This document shows positions 21,773-32,927 of a stretch of 64,000 bases of DNA, piece after piece; the first letter of the stretch is position 1; every line of letters begins with the position of its first letter. The notes below the pieces were generated by a model. It worked only from the letters and a program-made list of their open reading frames with translations, did not search any database and had not been told where the DNA came from. Made by a program: the position numbers and the translations under genes. The stretch comes from Arachis hypogaea. Lineage: Eukaryota > Streptophyta > Magnoliopsida > Fabales > Fabaceae. The stretch lies in NCBI RefSeq assembly GCF_003086295.3, contig NC_092048.1, forward strand, positions 87,462,626-87,526,625, given 5' to 3'.

Positions 21773-23224
21773 TGATGAGAGAACTTTTGCGTGGTCTAGA
21801 AATTTGCGAATAAATCCTCGTTGCAAGTATAGTTTCTAAACCTTCAAAAGTCCTTTCACACAAACGTTTTGGTTGTCACAAGTAACAAACTCCTAAATAA
21901 ATTGATAACTGAAGTATTTAAACCTCGAGTCGTCTTCTCAAGGAATTGCAGGGAGGTATGTTCTTATTATTGGTTATGAGTTTGTAAATTGGGGGTTTTG
22001 AAAGTAAGGAAGCAGTATGTTGAACAAAAAGAATAAAATAAAATAGTAATAATAAAATAAACTCTTGGAAAGGTATTAGAAATTAGAGGTCCTATCCTAG
22101 CTATCCTTATCAATGATGATGAAAATTGAATCTTAATTCCACTTTGTTAACCTTTACTAAGGCAAAGGAAGGTCAAGGGATTAATTGGTTTGATCTTCGG
22201 ATCCTATTTATTTCCTAAGAAAAGATTGGGATTATTGAAGTTCAATTTAATTAACAAAGATAACAATTATCAATCATGTTTGAGTTTGATAAATCCTGAG
22301 TTACTGATTTCTTAACCAAGACCAAAAGGAGAAAAGTAAATCTACTGGAATAAAAATGTCTTCAGATGGGAATAACAATAATGTAAATAAAAGAAAGCAA
22401 TAATAAACTGAAATACATCAAATAACATTAATTCAAAGAGTAATTTGTAACATAGAAGAATTCATAAATAAAATTGGGAAAATAATAAAAAGAACATTGA
22501 ACCTGGGATTGAGAGTCACTCCTAAAACTAAGAGAAATCCTAAATCCTAATACTAAGAGAGAGGAGAGAACCTCTCTCTCTAAAAACTACATCTAAATCC
22601 TAAAATTGTGAATGTGAAAGCTTGTGTATGAATGGATGCAATCTCTCTACTTTATAGCCTCTAATATGTGTTTTCTGCGCCGAGAACTGGGTCAGAAACA
22701 GCCCAGAATTCGCTGGTTGCGAATTCAAACACGCTGATTTTTGTCACTGCGACGTGGCCGCATGGAGCACGCGTTTTCATCACCTAGCATCAGGGAAACT
22801 ATGGCATATTATATATCAAATCGAAGCTCCGGACGTTAGCTTTCTAACGCAACTAAAACCGCATCATTTGGACCTCTGTAGCTAAAGTTATAGCTGTTTG
22901 AGTGCAAAGAGGTCAGGCTGGACAGCTTAGCAGTTTCTCCAACTTCTTGTATTCCTTCCACTTTTGCATGCTTCCTTTCCATCCTCTAAGCCATTCCTGC
23001 CCTGTAATCTCTAAAATCACTTAACACACATATCAAGGCATCTAATGGTAATAAGAGAGGATTTAAACATATCAAAATTAAGACCAAAGAAGCATGTTTT
23101 CAATCAAAGCACATAATTAGGAAGGTAAATGTGAAACCATGCAAATAGTATAAATAAGTGGGTAAAGAGTTGATAAAAACCACTCAATTGAGCACAAGAT
23201 AAACCATGAAATAGTGGTTTATCA
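21773..23224 (-). repeat. B1 3' LTR
   Basis: 1452 bp, TGATGAGAGAACTTTTGCG...GTGGTTTATCA on the plus strand. It contains a GACGTGGCCGCATGG-type GC word at about 22741, a degenerate form of the words in the B1 UTR. Confidence 0.95.
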
Positions 23225-23262
23225 ACCTCCCCACACTTAAACAATAGCATGTCCTCATGCTA
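23225..23262 (-). other. B1 LTR-adjacent hairpin and polypurine tract
   Basis: In element sense the arms TAGCATG/CATGCTA with loop AGGA are followed by TTTAAGTGTGGGGAGGT, which touches the LTR. GTGGGGAGG is a convincing polypurine tract. It shows that the AAGTTTGGTGTTG of the A elements occupies the same place. Confidence 0.8.
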
Positions 23263-24877
23263 AGCTCAAGAGAAGCTATAAAGATGAAGAGAAATGTAAG
23301 AAAGTACGAAATGCAACCTATCTATATGAATGCAACTACATGCTAAGATGTTTCTATCTACTTGGTTAAAAGTAAATAAGCTCTTCAAGACAAACATAAA
23401 CCAGATTTCACTAATTCAAATCATACAATAAAAGACAAGTAAACTTGTAAGAAGATAGCTCATGAAAGCAGGGAACATAGAATCATGCATTGAACCCTTA
23501 CTGGTAGTGTATATCACTCTAGTCTCTCAAGTGTCTAGGGTCAATCACTCTACTCTTCTCTAATCATGCTTTCTAAACCTTGTTCTTCATCTAACCAATC
23601 AACAAATATTTAATGTACAAATGCAAACATCATGAGGTATTTTCAAGGTTGTAATGGGGCTGAGGTAAAGGTAAGGATATATGTATGGCCAAGTGAGCTA
23701 TAATATGAATCTTTAATTAACCTAAGCTCTCACCTAATATACATATACTCTATATACTTTTAAATTCATGCCTAGCTACCCATAATTCCCACTTTTGTAT
23801 ACTTCCCATACTCATGTACCAAATTTTCTTTAATTTTTATCACATGTGCATTGATCTTTTATTAAACTTAATATTGGGGTAATTTTGTCCCCTTATTTAT
23901 TTATGTTATATATATATTTTTTTCTTTTTTCTCTTTTTTTTTTTTTTGAATCATAAAAGCAAACATAACTTATCAATGCACATGGATTCTCCATTATTTT
24001 TCTATTTTGGTTTTTCATGAGTAGGTTCCCAAATTTCCAATATTCAAATAAATTAGAAACATGATACATTCCCTTATTAACCCATGTTCCCACAGTTTCC
24101 CCACACTTAATTGTTACACAATTCCTATCTTAAGCTAACCAAAGATTCAATTGGGATATTTAATTGTTTTTCTGCTTAAGGCTAGTGATGTGGTAAAATA
24201 CAGAATAAATGGGGATTAAAAGGCTCAAGGTGGCTGACAAGGGTGATTTAAAGGGTAGGCTTATTTGGGATAAGTGAGCTAAAATCAAATAATGGCCTCA
24301 ATTATATGCAAGCATGTAAATACACTAAATATTGGACATATAGAATGGAACAAAGCTAAGATTGCAATTATAGAGAAGAAAACACACAAGAATAAAAATA
24401 TTATGGTTAAATAGTGTAACCATATAAATAAGCTCAAAATCTCACAGGTTGTGTGTTCTTTAGCTCAAAAACCATGTTCCAAATACAACTTCAAACAAGT
24501 TTTAACACATAAAAATTAAATTTTTTTTTTCAATTTAAATTAGTGAAATTTTTCAAAAATGGAGTTACTTTAACCAAGTAGTAACTAAATGCAAACAATC
24601 AACTACACATGCAATCTATTATGCAATGCAACAATGAACTAATTAAGAAAATAAAACATTGGTGTTGAGATAGAAGATAACTAACCCCTGGAAGTCGGTA
24701 TCGACCTCCCCACACTTAAAGATTGCACCGTCCTCGGTACATGCTAAGATGTACAGGTGGACGGCTTGTTCCAACTGATGCTTTTCTCTAAAGATTGTAC
24801 AGATGGACTTGTCTGTCTCCCCATGTAAACATCTTCCGCTTCCCTTCCGGGTGGCTATCCTGAAAGAAAAAGGGAAG
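23263..24877 (-). other. B1 3' UTR, left part
   Basis: AT-rich and untranslated. It resembles B2 47854-49330. It holds an extra PPT-like word near 24096-24110 and a full hairpin-PPT module at 24704-24741. A T-rich run lies at 23920-23947. No gene is seen. Confidence 0.8.
24704..24741 (-). other. B1 internal hairpin plus PPT-like module
   Basis: In element sense the arms TGTACCG/CGGTGCA (one G-U pair) with loop AGGA are followed by TTTAAGTGTGGGGAGG. It is a second copy of the LTR-adjacent module with a wholly different stem. Confidence 0.75.
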
Positions 24878-25482
24878 AAAGGTGATGAGCGGATAATTTA
24901 TACGCTTTTTGACATTGTTTTTAGTATGTTTTTAGTAGGATCTAGTTACTTTTAGGGATGTTTTCATTAGTTTTTATGTTAAATTCACATTTCTGGACTT
25001 TACTATGAGTTTGTGTGTTTTTCTGTGATTTCAGGTATTTTCTGGCTGAAATTGAGGGACTTGAGCAGAAATCAGATTCAGAGGTTGAAAAAGGACTGCT
25101 GATGCTGTTGGATTCTGACCTCCCTGCACTCAAAGTGGATTTTCTGGAGCTACAGAACTCGAAATGGCGCGCTTCCAATTGCGTTGGAAAGTAGACATCC
25201 AGGGCTTTCCAGCAATATATAATAATCCATCCTTTGGCCAAGAATAGACGACGTAAACAGGCGTTCAACGCCAGCCTTCTGCCCAAATCTGGCGTCCAGC
25301 GCCAGAAAAGGATCCAAAACCAGAGTTGAATGCCCAAACTGGCACAGAAACTGGCGTTCAACTCCACAAATGGCCTCTGCACGTGCTACACTTAAGCTCA
25401 GCCCAAACACACACCAAGTGGGCCCCGGAAGTGGATTTATGCATCAATTACTTACTCATGTAAACCCTAGTGACTAGTTTAT

Positions 25483-25490
25483 TATAAATA
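25483..25490 (+). promoter_or_regulatory. A2 5' LTR TATA box
   Basis: TATAAATA lies in the centre of the LTR, after the GC words and before the GTGACAGACG block, a plausible U3/R position. The 3' LTR copy reads TATAAAAAG at 34661. Confidence 0.6.
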
Positions 25491-26576
25491 GGACCTTTTA
25501 CTATTGAATTAGGCATCTTTTGATCATCTTAGGATCTTAGGATCATCTTGGAATGCATTGTTCTTAGACCACAGGGGCTGGCCACACGGCCATGCCTGGA
25601 CCTTCACTTATGTATTTTCATACGGTAGAGTTTCTACACTCCATAGCTTAAGGTGTGGAGCTCTGCTGTTCCTCAAAGATTAATGCAAAGTACTACCGTT
25701 TTCTATTCAATTCTTCTTATTTCGCTTCTAAGATATCCATTCGCACCCAAGAACGTGATGAAGGTGATGATTATGTGTGACGCTCATCATCCTTCTCCCT
25801 TATGAACGCGTGCCTGACAAACACTTCTGTTCTACATGAAATAAGCTAGAATGAATATCTCTTAGATCTCCTAACCAGAATCTTCGTGGCGTAAGCTAGA
25901 ATGATGGCGGCATTCAAGAGAATCCGGAAAGTCTAAACCTTGTCTGTGGTATTCCGAGTAGGATTCAATGATTGAATGACTGTGACGAGCTCCTAACTCG
26001 CGATTGCAGGGCGTTAGTGACAGACGCAAAAGGATAGTAAATCCTATTCCAGCATGATCGAGAACCGACAGATGAATAGCCGTGCCGTGACAGGGTGCGT
26101 GAGCATATTATTCACTGAGAGGATAAGATGAAGCCATTGGCAAGGGTGATGCCTCCAAACGATTAGCCGTGCCGTGACAGGGCATTGGATCATTTTCCCG
26201 TGAGATGACCGAAAGTAGCCATTGACAGTGGTGATGTATCACATAAAGCCAGCCATGGAAAGGAGTAAGACTGACTGGATGAAGATGGCAGGAAAGCAGA
26301 GGTTCAGAGGAACAAAAGCATCTCCATTCGCTTATCTGAAATTCCTATCAATGAATTACATAAGTGTCTCTATCCCTATTTTATTAATTAATATTCGAAA
26401 ACACCATTATCACTTTATATCTGCCTGACTGAGATTTACAAGGTGACCATAGCTTGCTTCATACCAACAATCTCCGTGGAATTCGACCCTTACTCACGTA
26501 AGGTATTACTTGGACGACCCAGTGCACTTGCTGGTTAGTTGTATCGAAGTTGTGACGATTATGAATTAAGATCAGA

Positions 26577-26620
26577 GCACCAAGCTTTGAAGCCATTACC
26601 AGGATTTGTTTGAGCCTGGA
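26577..26620 (+). other. Decayed primer-site copy inside the A2 5' LTR
   Basis: GCACCAAG, then a G-to-A-rich version of the tRNA-Asp site, then TTGTTTGAG..TGGA, lined up with the functional site at 26640-26685. The same decayed copy is in the 3' LTR (about 35755-35798). Confidence 0.75.
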
Positions 26621-26646
26621 GATCACAATTTCGTGCACCAAGTTTT

Positions 26647-26665
26647 TGGCGCCGTTGCCGGGGAT
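26647..26665 (+). other. A2 primer-binding site, tRNA-Asp
   Basis: TGGCGCCGTTGCCGGGGAT, identical to that of A1, 6 nt after the LTR. Confidence 0.95.
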
Positions 26666-28561
26666 TGTTTGAGTTTGGACAACTGACGGCTCATCTTGTT
26701 GCTCAGATTAGGTAATTTTCTTTTCATTTTGTTTTCAAAAAAAAAAATTTCAAAAATATTTCTAAAATTTTCTCTTCTGTTTTCGAAAATAATAAAAATG
26801 TTTTCAAAAAAAAATTTTTTATTCAAAATTTTTAAGAATGAATTCTAGTGTTTCATGAAGCATGTTGAAGCCTGGTTGGCTGTAAAGCCATGTCTATTCC
26901 TTTGGGAATGAGTATGTCAGGCATGTCATATCTGAGTTACATGCTGAAGCTTGGCTGGCCATTGGCCATGTCTAGTGTTTTGGACTGGAGCTTTCTTTGA
27001 AAGCTTGGCTGGCTAGTGAGCCATGTCTAATTCCTGGACTGAAGCTTTAGACTAAGAATGCAAGATTCCTGGAATTCATATTAAAAATTTTGGAATCCTT
27101 ATTTTTCTTTTTCATATAATTTTCGAAAAATATAAAATAAAAATCCAAAAAAATTAGAAAATCATAAAAATCAAAAATATTTTCTGTTTCTTGTTTGAGT
27201 CTTGAGTCACATTATAAGTTTGGTGTCACTTGCATATGCATCTTGCATTTTTTCGAAAATATCATGCATTCATAGTGTTCTTCATGATCTTCAAGTTGTT
27301 CTTGGTAAGTCTTCTTGTTTGATCTTGATGAATTTTTGTTTTGTGTCTTTTCATGTTTATCATATGCATTCTTGAATTCTTAGTGCGTAAGCATTAAAGA
27401 ATTTTAAGTTTGGTGTCTTGCATGTTTTCTTTGCATTAAAAATTTTTCAAAAATATGTTCTTGATGTTCATCATGACATTCATAGTGTTCTTGGTGTTCA
27501 TCTTGACATTCATAGCATTCTTGCATGCATTCATTGTTTTGATCTAAAAATTTCATGCATTGCATATTTTTCTTGTTATTCTCTCTCATCATAAAAATTC
27601 AAAAAAATCAAAAAAATATCTTTCCCTTTTTTTTCTCTCATCAAATTCGAAAATTTGGATTGACTTTTTCAAAAATTTTTAAAAATCAAGTTGTTGCCAA
27701 TGAGTCAAATCAAATTTTCAATTTGAAAATCTTATCTTTTTCAAAATCTTTTTCAAAAATCAAATCTTTTTCAAATTTCTTAGTTATTTTCGAAAATTTC
27801 AAAAATATTTTTCAAAAATCTTTTTCTTATTTTTAATCAAATTTTCGAAAATAACATAAACAATTAATGTTTTGATTCAAAAAATTTGAAGTTTGTTACT
27901 TGCTTGTTAAGAAAGATTCAAAGTTTAAGTTCTAGAATCATATCTTGTGATTTCTTATGAATCAAGTCATTAATTGTGATTTTAAAAATCAAATCTTTTT
28001 TAAAACTAACTTCAATCATATCTTTTCAAAAATATCTTCTTATCTTATCTTTTTCAAAAATATCTTTTCAAAATATCTTCTCTAACCTCCTAACTTCTTA
28101 TCTTTTCAAAATTTGTTTCAACTAACTAACTAACTTTTTGTTTGTTTCTTAACTTTTTCAAAACCACCTAACTAACTCTCTCTCTCTAATTTTCGAAAAT
28201 ATCTTCCCCCTTTTTTCAAAATTTCTTTTTAATTAACTAATTATTTTTATTTTTATTTTTGATTTCAAAAATTTTCGAAAATTTCTAACATTTTTCAAAA
28301 AAAAACCATTTTTCAAAAATCACTAACTCTTTTTCAAAATAATTTTCGAAAATTATCTCTCCCCCATCCTATTCTATTTATTCATTCATATCCTAACATC
28401 TCATCTCACATCTCTTCCATTCGTACAGTTGTGTTTCTTCCTTTACATCACATTCTTTGTCTCCCCCTCTTTTCTTCCACTCACAAAGGGATCCCTATAC
28501 TGTGGTATAAAGGATCTCTATTATTATTATTTTTATTTTTCTGTGCCTTCTTCTTTGTCAT
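26666..28561 (+). other. A2 leader (AT-rich, untranslated)
   Basis: About 1.9 kb without a gene. It has AAGTTTGGTGT at 27216 and 27406, repeats built on GAAGC(T/C)TGGCTGGC..GCCATGTCTA (26870-27030), and a long stretch of iterated TTTTCGAAAA- and TTTTTCAAAAAT-type words (about 27580-28350). Confidence 0.85.
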
Positions 28562-28654
28562 ATGAGCAGGAGCAAGGATAAGAACATTATTGTGGAAGCA
28601 GATCTAGAACCTGAAAGGACTCTGAAGAGAAAATTAAGAGAAGCTAAAATATAA
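28562..28654 (+). pseudogene. A2 Gag N-terminal extension cut by a stop
   Basis: A 30-codon frame starting MSRSKDKN, with LEPERTLKRKLREA, corresponds to the Gag N-terminus of A0 (MNRSRDKEP, PEPERTLRRH). It ends at a TAA but is in the same frame as the main Gag ORF at 28700, so a single nonsense change has shortened A2 Gag. Translation may restart at 28700. Confidence 0.75.
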
Positions 28655-28699
28655 CAATCCAGAGATAACCTTTTAGAAATTTTCGAACAGGAAGAGGAG

Positions 28700-30856
28700 A
28701 TGGCAGCCGAAAATAATAATAATGTAAGGAAGATGCTTGGTGACTTTACTGCACCTAATTCCAATTTACATGGAAGAAGCATCTCCATTCCTGCCATTGG
28801 ATCAAACAACTTTGAGCTGAAACCTCAATTAGTTTCTCTGATGCAGCAGAACTCCAAGTTTCATGGACTTCCATCTGAAGATCCTTTTCAGTTCTTAACT
28901 GAATTCTTGCAGATATGTGATACTGTTAAGAATAATGGAGTAGATCCTGAAGTCTACAGGCTCATGCTTTTCCCTTTTGCTGTAAGAGACAGAGCTAGAT
29001 TATGGTTGGATTCTCAACCTAAAGACAGCCTGAACTCTTGGGATAAGCTGGTCACGGCTTTCTTAGCCAAGTACTTTCCTCCTCAAAAGCTGAGCAAGCT
29101 TAGAGCTGATGTTCAAACCTTCAGACAGAAAGAAGGTGAATCTCTCTATGAAGCTTGGGAAAGATACAAACAGTTGACCAAAAAGTGTCCTTCTGACATG
29201 CTTTCAGAATGGACCATCCTGGATATATTCTATGATGGTTTATCTGAGCTATCAAAGATGTCACTGGACACTTCTGCAGGTGGATCCATTCACCTAAAGA
29301 AAACGCCTGCAGAAGCTCAAGAACTCATTGACATGGTTGCTAATAACCAGTTCATGTACACTTCTGAAAGGAATCCTGTGAATAATGGGACGCCTATGAA
29401 GAAGGGAGTTCTTGAAGTTGATACTCTGAATGCCATATTGGCTCAGAACAAAATATTGACTCGGCAAGTCAATATGATCTCTCAGAGTCTGCATGGAATG
29501 CAAGCTGCATCCAACAGTACTCAAGAGGCATCTTCTGAAGAAGAAGCCTATGATCCTGAGAACCCTGCAATAGCAGAGGTAAATTACTTAGGTGAACCTT
29601 ATGGAAACACCTATAACTCAACATGGAGAAATCATCCAAATTTCTCATGGAAGGATCAAAAGCCTCAACAAGGCTTTAATAATGGTGGAAGAAACAGGTT
29701 TAGCAATAGCAAGCCTTTTCCATCATCAACTCAGCAACAGACAGAGAACTCTGAACAAAATGCTTCTAATTTAGCAAATCTAGTCTCTGATCTATCCAAG
29801 GCCACTGTAAGTTTCATGAATGAAACAAGGTCTTCCATTAGAAATTTGGAAGCACAAGTGGGCCAGCTGAGTAAAAGGATCACTGAAATCCCTCCTAGTA
29901 CTCTCCCAAGCAATACAGAAGAGAACCCAAAAGGAGAGTGCAAGGCCATTGACATAAGTGCCATGGCCGAACCTGTGAGGAAAGGAGAGGACGTGAATCC
30001 CAAGGAGGAAGACCTCCTGGGACGTCCAGTGATCAATAAGGAGCTTCCCTCTGGGGAATCAAAGGACTCTGAGGCTCATCTAGAGACTATAGAGATCCCA
30101 TTGAACCTCCTTATGCCCTTCATGAGCTCTGATGAGTATTCCTCTTCTGAAGAGAATGAGGATGTCACTGAAGAGCAAACTGCCAAGTTTCTTGGTGCAA
30201 TCATGAAGCTGAATGCCAAATTGTTTGGCATTGATGCTTGGGAAGTTGAACCTCCCTTGTTCATCAATGAACTAAGTGATCTGGATCAACTGACATTGCC
30301 TCAGAAGAGACAGGATCCTGGAAAGTTCATAATACCCTGTACCATAGGCACCATGATCTTTAAGGCTCTGTGTGACCTTGGTTCAGGAATAAACCTCATG
30401 CCCCTCTCTGTAATAGAGAAACTGGGAGTCTATGGGGTGCAAGCTGCTAAAATCTCACTAGAGATGGCAGACAGCTCAAGAAGACAGGCTTATGGACAAG
30501 TAGAAGATGTATTAGTAAAGGTTGAAGGCCTTTACATACCTACTGATTTCATAGTCCTGGATACTGGAAAGGAAGAGGATAAATCTATCATCCTAGGAAG
30601 ACCTTTCCTGGCCACAGCAAGAGCTGTGATTGATGTTGACAGAGGTGAAATATTCCTTCAATGGAATGAGAACTCCCTTGTAATCAAAACTCAAGGATCT
30701 CCCTCTGCAACCATGGGGAGGAAGCAGGAAAAGCTTCTCTCCAAGCAGAGTCAACCAGAGCCCCCACAGTCAAACTCTAAGTTTGGTGTTGAACTCCCAT
30801 ATCCAAACTCTAAGTTTGGTGTTGGAGAGTCTCAACAAAGCTCTGCACATCTGTGA
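28700..30856 (+). CDS. gag-pro: A2 Gag-protease polyprotein
   Basis: A 718-residue open frame. The capsid-like Gag region (about residues 30-230) contains LMLFPFAVRDRARLWLDSQ, FLAKYFPPQKLSKLR, ESLYEAWERYKQL, LDIFYDGLSELSKMSL and AEAQELIDMVANNQ. Residues about 300-350 are N/Q/S-rich with WRNHPNFSWKDQ. A coiled-coil-like segment follows (NLEAQVGQLSKRITEIP), then an acidic linker. The protease lies at about 545-650 (ALCDLGSGINLMP; IILGRPFLATARAVID). The last 60 residues (TQGSPSATM and two NSKFGV boxes) match the tail after A1 RNase H, which places the pol deletion at the end of the protease. Gag and protease could still form and process particles. No zinc knuckle is visible. Confidence 0.93.
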   Translation: MAAENNNNVRKMLGDFTAPNSNLHGRSISIPAIGSNNFELKPQLVSLMQQNSKFHGLPSEDPFQFLTEFLQICDTVKNNGVDPEVYRLMLFPFAVRDRARLWLDSQPKDSLNSWDKLVTAFLAKYFPPQKLSKLRADVQTFRQKEGESLYEAWERYKQLTKKCPSDMLSEWTILDIFYDGLSELSKMSLDTSAGGSIHLKKTPAEAQELIDMVANNQFMYTSERNPVNNGTPMKKGVLEVDTLNAILAQNKILTRQVNMISQSLHGMQAASNSTQEASSEEEAYDPENPAIAEVNYLGEPYGNTYNSTWRNHPNFSWKDQKPQQGFNNGGRNRFSNSKPFPSSTQQQTENSEQNASNLANLVSDLSKATVSFMNETRSSIRNLEAQVGQLSKRITEIPPSTLPSNTEENPKGECKAIDISAMAEPVRKGEDVNPKEEDLLGRPVINKELPSGESKDSEAHLETIEIPLNLLMPFMSSDEYSSSEENEDVTEEQTAKFLGAIMKLNAKLFGIDAWEVEPPLFINELSDLDQLTLPQKRQDPGKFIIPCTIGTMIFKALCDLGSGINLMPLSVIEKLGVYGVQAAKISLEMADSSRRQAYGQVEDVLVKVEGLYIPTDFIVLDTGKEEDKSIILGRPFLATARAVIDVDRGEIFLQWNENSLVIKTQGSPSATMGRKQEKLLSKQSQPEPPQSNSKFGVELPYPNSKFGVGESQQSSAHL

Positions 30857-30905
30857 GGCTCCATGAGAGCCCACTGTCAAGCTATTGACATTAAAGAAGC
30901 GCTTG

Positions 30906-30921
30906 TTGGGAGGCAACCCAA
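30906..30921 (+). other. A2 coding-end hairpin (loop AGGCAA)
   Basis: Arms TTGGG/CCCAA around AGGCAA, preceded by AAGCGCTTG. It is identical to the A1 hairpin and 50 nt after the Gag-protease stop. Confidence 0.65.
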
Positions 30922-31050
30922 TGTTTATCTAATTCTTATTTTTCATGTTTTCTTAGGTTCATGATCATGTGGAGTCACAAAATAAATAGAAAAATCGAAA
31001 ACGGAATCAAAAATAGCAGAAGAAAAATCACACCCTGGAGGAGCATCTGT

Positions 31051-31225
31051 CTGGCGTTCAACGCCTGAACAGAGCATGGTTCTGGCGCTGAACGCCCAAA
31101 ATGGGCAGCTTCTGGGCGCTGAACGCCAGAACAGGCATGGTTCTGGCGTTCAACGCCAGAAATGGCACACATATGGGCGTTGAACGCCCAAAATGGCCAC
31201 CAACCTGGCGCTGAACGCCCAGAGT
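31051..31225 (+). repeat. A2 internal array of GGCGTTNAACGCC palindromic words
   Basis: About seven words alternating CTGGCGTTCAACGCC and GGCGCTGAACGCC forms, spaced by about 25 bp. The same class of word is in the A2 LTRs. Confidence 0.88.
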
Positions 31226-31703
31226 TGGGTACAAAGGCATTTTTACATACCTAATGGGTGCAGGGATGTAAATCCTTGAACACCTCAGGATCTGTGGACC
31301 CCACAGGATCCACTCAGGATCTGTGGACCCCACAGGATCCCCACCTACCTCCACTCACTTCTTCTCACCACTCTCTTTCACACAACCCCATAAACACTCT
31401 TCCCTAAAAACCCCTCACCAATCACCTCAATCTCTCTTCCCTATTAAACCTTCACCACTCACATCCATCCACTCTTCCCCATAAACCTACCTCATAAACC
31501 CCACCTACCTTCAAAATTCAAAACCAATTTCCCACCCAAACCCACCCATATGGCCGACCCATAACCCCCCTCCCTTCCCTATATAAAGACCTCATTTCTT
31601 CATCAAATTCACACAACACAACCCCTCTATACCCTTCTTGGCCGAACCACAACACCCTCTCCCTCTCCTCCATTTCTTCTTCTTCTTCATCTATCCTTTT
31701 GTT

Positions 31704-31740
31704 TATTGCTCGAGGGCGAGCAATATTCTAAGTTTGGTGT
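31704..31740 (+). other. A2 internal hairpin plus PPT-like module
   Basis: Arms TATTGCTCG/CGAGCAATA (9 bp, perfect) with loop AGGG are followed by TTCTAAGTTTGGTGT, about 40 nt before the env-position ATG. The two outer pairs differ from those of A1 but remain paired. Confidence 0.78.
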
Positions 31741-31778
31741 GGTAAAAGCATAGCTTTTTTGTTTTTCCATTACCATTG

Positions 31779-32927
31779 ATGGCATCTAAGACCGGAGAAT
31801 CCTTTAGAAGAGGGAAAGGGAAGACAAAAGCTTCCACATCCGAGTCATGGGAGATGGAAAGATTCATCTCCAAAGCCCATCAAGACCACTTCTACGATGT
31901 TGTGGCCAAGAAGAAGGTGATCCCTGAGGTCCCTTTTAAACTCAAAAGAAATGAGTATCCGGAGATCCGACATGAAATTCAAAGAAGAGGTTGGGAAGTT
32001 CTAACAAACCCCATCCAACAAGTCGGCATCCTAATGGTTCAAGAGTTCTATGCCAATGCATGGATCACCAAGAACCATGATCAAAGTAAGAACCCGGATC
32101 CAAAGAACTATGTTACAATGGTTCGGGGGAAATACTTAGATTTTAGTCCGGAAAATGTGAGGTTGGCGTTCAACTTGCCATACATGGAAGAGAACGCACG
32201 CCCCTACACAAGGAGAGTCAACTTTGATCAAAGGTTGGACCAAGTCCTTATGGACATATGTGTAGAAGGAGCTCAATGGAAGATTGACTCCAAAGGCAAG
32301 CCGGTTCAACTAAGAAGATTGGACCTCAAGCCTATAGCTAGAGGATGGTTGGAGTTTATTCAATGCTCAATCATTCCCACTAGCAACCGGTCTGAAGTTA
32401 CTATAGACCGGGCCATCATGATCCATAGCATCATGATTGGAGAAGAGGTGGAAGTTCATGAGATTATACCTCAAGAACTCTACAAGGTGGCTGACAAGTC
32501 CTCCACCATGGCAAGGTTAGCCTTTCCTCACCTCATTTGCCACCTATGCAATTCAGCTGGAATTGACATAGAGGGAGATATCCTCATTAAAGAGGACAAG
32601 CCCATCACTAAGAAAAAGATGGAGCAAGCAAGAGAGCCCAGTCATGGAGCTCAAGAGGCGCAAGAAGCTCATCACCATGAGATTCCGGAAATGCCTCAAA
32701 TGCACTTTCCTCCACAAAACTATTGGGAGCACATCAACACCTCCCTAGAAGAATTGAGTTCCAATATGGGACAACTAAGGGTGGAACATCAAGAGCACTC
32801 CATCATGCTCCATGAAATAAGAGAAGATCAAAAAGCAATGAGGGAGGAGCAACAAAGACAAGGAAGAGACATAGAAGAGCTCAAGGACATCATTGGTTCC
32901 TCAAGAAGGAAACGCCACCATCACTAA
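31779..32927 (+). CDS. A2 env-position ORF (Athila ORF3 / 'putative plant transposon protein' type)
   Basis: A 382-residue open frame from ATG 31779. The N-terminus is basic (MASKTGESFRRGKGK). The central domain (about 35-270) has FYDVVAKKKVIPEVPF, WEVLTNPIQQVGILMVQEFYANAW, RGKYLDFSPENVRLAFNLP, LDLKPIARGWLEFIQ, IIPTSNRSEVTIDRA and ARLAFPHLICHLCNSAGI. A Q/H/E-rich C-terminal coiled coil (about 310-370) and a final RRKRHHH follow. I see no signal peptide or membrane span, so 'envelope' is only positional. The domain resembles the family labelled in plant genomes as putative plant transposon protein; its role is unknown. It is kept open in A2 although pol is gone. Homologues are in A0 (broken) and A1 (deleted). 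Confidence 0.85.
   Translation: MASKTGESFRRGKGKTKASTSESWEMERFISKAHQDHFYDVVAKKKVIPEVPFKLKRNEYPEIRHEIQRRGWEVLTNPIQQVGILMVQEFYANAWITKNHDQSKNPDPKNYVTMVRGKYLDFSPENVRLAFNLPYMEENARPYTRRVNFDQRLDQVLMDICVEGAQWKIDSKGKPVQLRRLDLKPIARGWLEFIQCSIIPTSNRSEVTIDRAIMIHSIMIGEEVEVHEIIPQELYKVADKSSTMARLAFPHLICHLCNSAGIDIEGDILIKEDKPITKKKMEQAREPSHGAQEAQEAHHHEIPEMPQMHFPPQNYWEHINTSLEELSSNMGQLRVEHQEHSIMLHEIREDQKAMREEQQRQGRDIEELKDIIGSSRRKRHHH

Larger units (their letters stand above)
24883..26640 (+). repeat. A2 5' LTR
   Basis: TGATGAGCGGATAATTTATA...TTTCGTGCACCA. It contains palindromic words (about 25258-25372), a TATA box, an imperfect tandem duplication at about 26060-26235 (AGCCGTGCCGTGACAGGG occurs twice) that A1 lacks, and a decayed primer-site copy at 26577-26620. 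Confidence 0.95.
30857..31703 (+). other. A2 UTR between polyprotein and env-position ORF
   Basis: It contains the coding-end hairpin, palindromic words at 31051-31225, a small duplication of CACTCAGGATCTGTGGACCC-type sequence (about 31285-31340) and a CT/CA-rich stretch to 31690 with TATATAAAG near 31581. No gene is seen. Confidence 0.8.

Noticed and set aside
31779..32927. True viral envelope gene
   Set aside because: No signal peptide, furin site or transmembrane segment is seen. Only the position resembles env.
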